Source: Methylococcaceae bacterium (GTDB lineage Bacteria; Pseudomonadota; Gammaproteobacteria; Methylococcales; Methylomonadaceae). From it: DNA of 6,352 nt. The notes beneath the pieces were generated by a model, which made no database searches, was not told where the DNA came from, and worked only from the letters and a program-made list of their open reading frames with translations. Position numbers and translations under genes: made by a program. The DNA lies in the NCBI GenBank assembly GCA_003542275.1, contig DPKY01000149.1, forward strand, positions 1-6,352, in the 5' to 3' direction. Every line of letters starts with the position of its first letter. Positions within the stretch are counted from its first letter, which is position 1. This document shows, piece after piece, positions 1 through 5,048 of the stretch.

Positions 1-1
1 A

Positions 2-1063
2 GATGGCGGTGATGGAAAAGACATTTATCAATTCACTTTAGGTGATTCAAACATTGGGAATATCGATACACTTATTGGCAGTTTTAATGGCAGTCTAGCG
101 GATAAAATCAAACTCATTGGTACATCGGGCATTATCGAAATTTTGCCAGAACAATCCGTTTCAACTTTATCAATAGCAGATATTAACACCTTGCTGGATT
201 CAACAAATGGCACTGCGACATCAAAATTCAAAGGATTAGGCTATATCGATGTTTGTCCAATTACAACAACATCAGATAGCAAAAAATATCTCGCCATTGA
301 TTTTAATCAATCTGGTCAATTTGATCCAAATGATTTATTGATTGATGTCACAAATTCTACTTTTTCAACATCAACATCAACAGTAACAGGTGGTTTAACA
401 GCCGATTTTATTTCTGCACAACGAGATGTGGCAACATTTAATGGTGGCTATTTAAAAACCAACATCAGTCCTTTTACAGGAATTTCTGCTTTTACGCTGT
501 CTTTTTGGGTGAATCCTAAGTCATTAACAAATAGACAAGATTTGGTCGGTCAGAACGATCAACTGGAGATTTTTATATCTGATGATAATAGTTTACAAAT
601 TTGGATACCATCTATTGGTACCATCAAAATAAATAACATTAGTACCATCATCAACGTAAATAAATGGAATAATATTGTGATTACAGGCGATGGTGAGCAA
701 GAAAATGTTTATATCAATAACCAATTAATGGGTAGTAGTTCTGCGCACAGCAAATCAATTTATCAACAACCTACTGGGCAAAAAGTTGATGTTTTTCGGA
801 TGGGTAACAGTGTTTCTACTTCAAGCTCATATTATCCATTAAACGGCGCTATCGATGACGTTGCCATTTGGAATAGCGCGTTAACGGCTACAGACATTGC
901 AAATTTAAAAAATGGTGATAGCCCTAAATCGGTGGATTCGCAACATTTGACCCATTATTGGGATTTTGAAAATGGCTCAACTCTTGATACAGGAACGGCA
1001 GCGACTGCTGCGAGCAATTTGATACCTACTGGCGCTATAACCCTTGTAGGAGTAGTCTACTAA
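2..1063 (+). CDS. C-terminal part of a large RTX-like/LamG-domain exoprotein (5' end outside window)
   Basis: The frame is open from the first codon in the window, so the visible 353 residues are the C-terminal end of a longer protein. Visible residues 2-11 (GGDGKDIYQF) match the RTX calcium-binding nonapeptide pattern GGxGxDxxx. The following D/G/N-rich stretch, to about residue 110, resembles the terminal region of RTX-type secreted adhesins. Residues 100-111 (DFNQSGQFDPND) fit an EF-hand/dockerin calcium loop. After an STSTST hinge (122-127), residues about 135-303 form a LamG/concanavalin-like beta-sandwich, recognisable from FTLSFWVNP (164-172), WNNIVITGDG (222-231) and GAIDDVAIWN (282-291). 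The tail has HYWDFENGS (318-326), a common ending after such domains. The likely role is a secreted or surface adhesin binding glycans or protein; the ligand is unknown. It is more AT-rich than the genes that follow, and its stop codon overlaps the transporter start. The domain call is firm; the overall protein identity is unknown. Confidence 0.85.
   Translation, partial: DGGDGKDIYQFTLGDSNIGNIDTLIGSFNGSLADKIKLIGTSGIIEILPEQSVSTLSIADINTLLDSTNGTATSKFKGLGYIDVCPITTTSDSKKYLAIDFNQSGQFDPNDLLIDVTNSTFSTSTSTVTGGLTADFISAQRDVATFNGGYLKTNISPFTGISAFTLSFWVNPKSLTNRQDLVGQNDQLEIFISDDNSLQIWIPSIGTIKINNISTIINVNKWNNIVITGDGEQENVYINNQLMGSSSAHSKSIYQQPTGQKVDVFRMGNSVSTSSSYYPLNGAIDDVAIWNSALTATDIANLKNGDSPKSVDSQHLTHYWDFENGSTLDTGTAATAASNLIPTGAITLVGVVY
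299..334 (+). other. EF-hand/dockerin-like calcium-binding loop in the LamG exoprotein
   Basis: The twelve residues DFNQSGQFDPND place D, N, S, G, F and D at loop positions 1, 3, 5, 6, 8 and 12. This is the canonical EF-hand ligand spacing, and the Gly at 6 and hydrophobic residue at 8 are in the right places. No second paired loop was found nearby, so it would act as a single structural Ca site, as in dockerin-like or RTX-associated linkers. Binding is inferred from the pattern only. Confidence 0.5.
365..382 (+). repeat. In-frame hexanucleotide repeat (tcaaca x3)
   Basis: There are three perfect tandem copies of tcaaca, read in frame as Ser-Thr three times, at the hinge between the Ca-loop region and the LamG domain. 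Copy-number change would lengthen or shorten the hinge by two residues per unit without a frameshift. Three copies are few, so the repeat may be incidental low-complexity linker sequence. Confidence 0.6.
1048..1052 (+). promoter_or_regulatory. Ribosome binding site of the TpsB transporter gene
   Basis: AGGAG lies inside the last codons of the upstream gene, 10 bases before the ATG at 1063 and 13 before the second ATG at 1066. The shorter spacing and the TAATG stop/start overlap favour 1063, with translational coupling to the upstream gene. The ATG at 1066 would remove only one Met. Confidence 0.6.
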
Positions 1064-2733
1064 TGATGAAGAAAAAATCTTTTTATTTCCACCACACGCT
1101 CGCGCTACTAGGATTGTCTTTTGCATCAAACGCATGGGCAGTGGGAGGCAGCGAATCCACAGATTTGCCCAGTGCAACGCCGCCAGCTCGCCCAGCCTAT
1201 TTATCAGATAAAAAACCAACGTTTAGCTTACCTGAACTACCAGAGGCCAAGACCACACCGCCTAATCGAGAAAAAATGTTTATTGAGCGTTACACCTTTA
1301 GCGGCAATACCGTTTTTGATGAATCGGTTTTGCAAGACATGGCCGCGCCTTACACATCACGCGACGTTCGCATTGATGAACTCGAAGCGCTACGCCAACA
1401 CATCACGCGCTATTACATTGAACACGGCTACATCAATTCAGGCGCCCGCATTGCTCCAGATGCCTTGCAACATGGCGTGCTGCATATTGATATTGTGGAA
1501 GGTAAACTCGACGATGTACACGTGCACGGTCAAGGCAATTTGCGTGAGGACTATATTCGCCATCGTTTGCGCTCAGATGAACCGCTCAACGTCGTGCAAT
1601 TACAGGAAAAATTCCAATTATTGCTCACCGATCCGCTAATAGCGGGCATGAAAGGCAGTTTGTTGCCCAGTGCGCATTCAAACGGTAGCCTGCTTGATGT
1701 TGAAATCACTCGCGCCCGCCCTTATCAAGTGACCCTGTTTAGCAATAACTACCGCCCACCGTCAATTGGTGCAGAAGGCGGGGGCGTGAGCGCATGGGTG
1801 AGTAATTTAACGGGACTTGGCGACCGCTTAGATTTCACGTTTCAAGGCAGTGATGGCTCGCAGCTCTACAGTGGGGGCTGGCGCGTACCGCTTTTTGATG
1901 ATGGCACGCAAGTGTATTTTAATTTTACCGAGGGCGATTCATCTGTTATTGAAAGTGCTCAAGCCCTAAACATTAACAGCCAAGTGCATAACATCGAAGC
2001 GGGTATCAGCCATCCTATTATCGACAGTTTGCGGCGAAAATTGACCATCGGTAGTAGTTTCGCGCTACGTCAAAACGACACGACGCTGCTTGATCATTCT
2101 TTCTCATTGATTTCTGGCGTGAATAGCGGACAAACACAAGCAACGGTGGTACGGTTTTATCAAGAACATATTGAACGCATGGAAAAACAAGTGCTAGCGT
2201 TACGCTCAACCTTTAGCGTTGGACTGGATGCGCTGGGCGCGACGGTGCAAAACGCGCCTTATCCCAGCAGTGAATTTTTTGCGTGGCTGGGGCAAGGGCA
2301 ATATGCCCACCAACTCTTAGATAATACCTCGCAAGTTGTGTTGCGCAGCAATATTCAACTCAGCAATCATGCGCTGTTGCCACTTGAGCGCATGGCAGTG
2401 GGGGGTGTCAACACGGTGAGAGGCTATAGAGAAAATGAATTAGTGCGTGATGAGGGGTTTAATTCAAGCATCGAGTTTCATTACCCGTTGTTTGGTGAGC
2501 TCACGTCTGCCCATCATCTCACACTCATGCCCTTTATGGATTATGGCGGCGCATGGAATCAAAACGCATCCGCAACGTATTTGCATTCAACGGGGCTGGG
2601 TTTGAATTGGAAATGGAATCAACTCGAGGCAGAATTTTATTGGGCACATAAAATCAACGCCCCCCAAATTCGCCAACACAGCAATCTACAAGATGAAGGC
2701 ATTCATTTTCAAGTGAAATGGGAGGCATTTTGA
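1063..2733 (+). CDS. TpsB-family two-partner secretion outer-membrane transporter (ShlB/FhaC/HecB type)
   Basis: This 556-residue protein has the usual length for outer-membrane transporters that export TpsA exoproteins. Residues 1-26 are a signal peptide (KKK, hydrophobic core, cleavage after AWA). Residues 27-70 are a Pro-rich linker. POTRA 1 spans about 72-146 (starting MFIERYTFSGNTVF, ending HIDIVEGKL) and POTRA 2 about 147-217. The beta-barrel runs from about 220 to the end. The superfamily loop-6 motif VRGYRE is at 452-457, and its Arg453 is expected to pair with Asp493 in FMDYGGAW, as described for FhaC-like barrels. The chain ends in a C-terminal Phe after an alternating strand (IHFQVKWEAF), the signal for Bam-dependent insertion. 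No Cys is visible. It sits one base into the upstream gene and shares one base with the CHAT gene. Its likely client is the TpsA gene at 5045; whether it also handles the LamG protein is unknown. Confidence 0.95.
   Translation: MMKKKSFYFHHTLALLGLSFASNAWAVGGSESTDLPSATPPARPAYLSDKKPTFSLPELPEAKTTPPNREKMFIERYTFSGNTVFDESVLQDMAAPYTSRDVRIDELEALRQHITRYYIEHGYINSGARIAPDALQHGVLHIDIVEGKLDDVHVHGQGNLREDYIRHRLRSDEPLNVVQLQEKFQLLLTDPLIAGMKGSLLPSAHSNGSLLDVEITRARPYQVTLFSNNYRPPSIGAEGGGVSAWVSNLTGLGDRLDFTFQGSDGSQLYSGGWRVPLFDDGTQVYFNFTEGDSSVIESAQALNINSQVHNIEAGISHPIIDSLRRKLTIGSSFALRQNDTTLLDHSFSLISGVNSGQTQATVVRFYQEHIERMEKQVLALRSTFSVGLDALGATVQNAPYPSSEFFAWLGQGQYAHQLLDNTSQVVLRSNIQLSNHALLPLERMAVGGVNTVRGYRENELVRDEGFNSSIEFHYPLFGELTSAHHLTLMPFMDYGGAWNQNASATYLHSTGLGLNWKWNQLEAEFYWAHKINAPQIRQHSNLQDEGIHFQVKWEAF
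2720..2725 (+). promoter_or_regulatory. Strong ribosome binding site that sets the CHAT gene start
   Basis: GGGAGG within the last codons of the transporter gene ends 7 bases before the ATG at 2733, which is ideal spacing. An in-frame ATG at 2718 overlaps this site and so cannot use it. That start would also add five residues (MGGIL) before the Lys of an otherwise normal signal peptide. The start at 2733 is therefore chosen. Confidence 0.8.
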
Positions 2734-5048
2734 TGAAAACACTTTTTTTAAAATGGCTCACAGTGAGTGCGTCGTTGCTCTTTTTTACTGCCACGCAAGC
2801 GGCTTCTGATTTTGATTTCACGCTCCATGAGGGCCTAGCGTGTAAACAGCAGGGGTTGATCAATCAAGCGGAACATCGTTTACTTGAGGCGAAAGCCTCT
2901 GCGCAAACGCCTCTGCAACAAGCGCAAGCAGCCGGTGAGCTGGGCATGATTTATTTGCGACTGCATCGCTACAATGAGGCAACGCCACTGCTAGAGAGTG
3001 CTTATCAACGCACGGAAGGTAGCGAGAAAGCTACTTATGCTAATTGGCTAGGCAATCTCTACAGCGCCCTGCATGACAACAATAAAGCCCGCGATTATTA
3101 CCATCATGCCGTGACTTTTGCAGGGGAGAATCAAGCACTCCTCTTTCGTGTCAACTTAAATCTTGCCCGAGCGATGGCGCCAACGGCACATCTTGAGGCA
3201 TTAAAAAAAATCAGTGATCAACTCGACACGTTGCCCGATGATGCGCAGGACAAAGCGCGTTTGTTTCTCAATCTCGGTGAACAAGCAAGGGCACTGGGCG
3301 GTGACGGCTTGTCGATGGCCTACCACGCGTTTGATAGAGCTAGAACGCTGAGTTTTCAAGGCACACAGCCTCGTTTGCAAGCTGAGAGCCTTGATGCTCT
3401 CGCGTCACTCTACGAAGACCAAAAACGCGATGAAGAAGCGTTGCATTTGACATGGCAAGCCTTGGCGTTGATGCAAAACAGTCAAGAGCGTGATGTGTTG
3501 TTTACCCTCGAGTGGAGACAAGGGCGCCTTTTGCGTCAAACACAGCAACTTGCCGCCGCGCGTGAGGCATATCAGCGTGCTGTTGACCATCTTGAAATGA
3601 TTCGCCAAGACATTCCTGTCGACTATCAAAACGGTAAATCGTCTTTTCGTGAAACACTTGAACCCGTGTATTTAGGACTGGCTGATTTACTGCTTCAACA
3701 AGCCAAGCAAGAGAGCGGCGTGATTCAACAAACGCATCTCAAGGCCGCGCGTGATACCGTTGAATTGATTAAACAAACGGAACTGGAAGATTTTTTAGGC
3801 GGACGCTGTACGGTCGAAAATGCGCGTCAAGCCAATATTGAGCAAATAGAGGATAAAACGGCCATTATCTACCCGATTATTCTCCCTCAACGCCTCGAGA
3901 TTTTGGTGAGTACGCAAAAGGGGGTGTCACAATTTGTCGTTCCTGTAGAAGCGACGGCATTGACGGCACAAGTCCAAAAAATGGTGCGGAATTTACGCAA
4001 TAATATCCCCGCGAACTCGCCCAAACTCTATAACTGGCTCATCGCACCAACGCAAGCGTTGCTAAAAGAGCAGGGCATTGACACGCTGATTTTTGTGCCA
4101 GACGGGTCACTGCGTATGTTGCCCATGTCCGCGCTGTTTGATGGTAAGCAGTATTTAATTGAACATTACGCGATTGCTACCTCGCCAGGCTTGACGTTAT
4201 TTGACCCTACACCTTTTCAACGCAAAAGCTTTTCCACGCTCATTTTGGGCATGAGCAATCCTGGTGAGGTGGTCACAAAACTGCCACCGCCTGTCATAGG
4301 GGGCTTTATTCATGTTGATGATGAAAAAGAGGGGGGCGTAGAAAAAGATAACGCCACCACGGCAATCGCATCCGGTAACTCACGGGGTATTAGCGACAAA
4401 GGGCGAGGTCTGCGGGAATTAGTGAAAAAAAATCGCGGGGATATTGCCTCATTGATGCGCTCGGCGGAATTTGTGGAAGGCGTGAGAGAGCAATTAAAAT
4501 TGCCTGGTGTGAAGCAAGAGGTGATGGCGTTAAGTGAGCAGTTGAGTGAAAACAAATTGCTCCTAGATGATAATTTTACCGCCGCGCAATTTAAACAAGA
4601 AGTGATGCTTTCACCGTATTCCATTGTGCATATTGCCTCACATGGGGTGTTTGGCTCGAATGCAGAAAATAGTTTTTTAATGTCCTATGACGAACTCATT
4701 CGCATCAATGAATTTGAATCATTATTAAAATCCGAAAAATTTTTAAAAGAGCCCGTTGAATTGCTCACGTTAAGCGCGTGTCAAACCGCAGAAGGTGATG
4801 ACCGCTCGCCTTTGGGCTTTGCAGGTATGGCGTTAAAATCCCATGCGCGTAGCGCCATTGGTACGCTTTGGCCCATTTCAGACGAGGCGGCGTTTAATTT
4901 AATGACACAGTTTTATAAAAATTTAACGGACAAAAAAATGTCTAAAGTTAAAGCCTTGCAACAAGCCCAACTGAGCCTGCTTGCCCATGCTGAAATGAAA
5001 TACCCGTTTTACTGGTCGCCCTTTATTTTAGTGGGGAACTGGTTATGA
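2733..5048 (+). CDS. Exported TPR-CHAT protein (caspase/separase-like putative protease)
   Basis: The protein is 771 residues from the ATG at 2733. Residues 1-23 form a signal peptide (MKTLFLKW, hydrophobic core, TQA), so the mature protein should be periplasmic or extracellular. Residues about 30-345 hold roughly seven TPR-like helical pairs, for example at 66-98, 100-130, 215-248 and 254-287; these are protein-binding scaffolds. The CHAT domain (clan CD peptidase fold) covers about 372-771. It contains AIIYPIILPQRLEIL (377-391), TLIFVPDGSLRMLPMSAL (451-468), catalytic His637 in IVHIASHGVFG, catalytic Cys683 in LLTLSACQTAEGDDRSPLGF, and IGTLWPISDEAA (709-720). The catalytic pair is intact, so activity is plausible but unproven. 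Residues about 512-588 form a charged segment where relatives, as I recall them, have a short loop. Cys37 and Cys359 could form a disulfide. It overlaps the transporter by one base and the TpsA gene by four. Its position suggests a role in processing or controlling the exported exoprotein, which is inference. Confidence 0.93.
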   Translation: MKTLFLKWLTVSASLLFFTATQAASDFDFTLHEGLACKQQGLINQAEHRLLEAKASAQTPLQQAQAAGELGMIYLRLHRYNEATPLLESAYQRTEGSEKATYANWLGNLYSALHDNNKARDYYHHAVTFAGENQALLFRVNLNLARAMAPTAHLEALKKISDQLDTLPDDAQDKARLFLNLGEQARALGGDGLSMAYHAFDRARTLSFQGTQPRLQAESLDALASLYEDQKRDEEALHLTWQALALMQNSQERDVLFTLEWRQGRLLRQTQQLAAAREAYQRAVDHLEMIRQDIPVDYQNGKSSFRETLEPVYLGLADLLLQQAKQESGVIQQTHLKAARDTVELIKQTELEDFLGGRCTVENARQANIEQIEDKTAIIYPIILPQRLEILVSTQKGVSQFVVPVEATALTAQVQKMVRNLRNNIPANSPKLYNWLIAPTQALLKEQGIDTLIFVPDGSLRMLPMSALFDGKQYLIEHYAIATSPGLTLFDPTPFQRKSFSTLILGMSNPGEVVTKLPPPVIGGFIHVDDEKEGGVEKDNATTAIASGNSRGISDKGRGLRELVKKNRGDIASLMRSAEFVEGVREQLKLPGVKQEVMALSEQLSENKLLLDDNFTAAQFKQEVMLSPYSIVHIASHGVFGSNAENSFLMSYDELIRINEFESLLKSEKFLKEPVELLTLSACQTAEGDDRSPLGFAGMALKSHARSAIGTLWPISDEAAFNLMTQFYKNLTDKKMSKVKALQQAQLSLLAHAEMKYPFYWSPFILVGNWL
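5033..5037 (+). promoter_or_regulatory. Probable weak ribosome binding site of the TpsA gene
   Basis: GGGGA ends 7 bases before the ATG at 5045. It matches the Shine-Dalgarno consensus only partly. The 4-base ATGA overlap with the CHAT stop codon suggests reinitiation by terminating ribosomes contributes most of the translation. Confidence 0.45.

Noticed and set aside
914..1063. Possible truncated second LamG domain (HYWDFENGS) at the end of the first gene
   Set aside because: A short tail with this motif commonly follows LamG domains of this kind. The gene ends cleanly at the coupled TAATG junction, and no remnant continues in another frame.
977..1219. Minus-strand and alternative-frame ORFs across the window (for example 977-1219, 1121-1639, 4310-4624, 5682-5864, 5875-6060)
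   Set aside because: All lie inside well-recognised genes, show no domain or signal features, and are low-complexity shadows of the real frames.
2718..2732. Upstream in-frame ATG as the start of the CHAT gene
   Set aside because: It overlaps the GGGAGG ribosome binding site that serves the ATG at 2733, and it adds MGGIL before a complete signal peptide.
2726..2755. Inverted repeat (catttt / aaaatg) flanking the CHAT start codon as a regulatory hairpin
   Set aside because: The stem is only about 6 A/T-rich pairs with a long loop, does not cover the Shine-Dalgarno, and arises naturally from Lys/Phe/Leu codons of the signal peptide.
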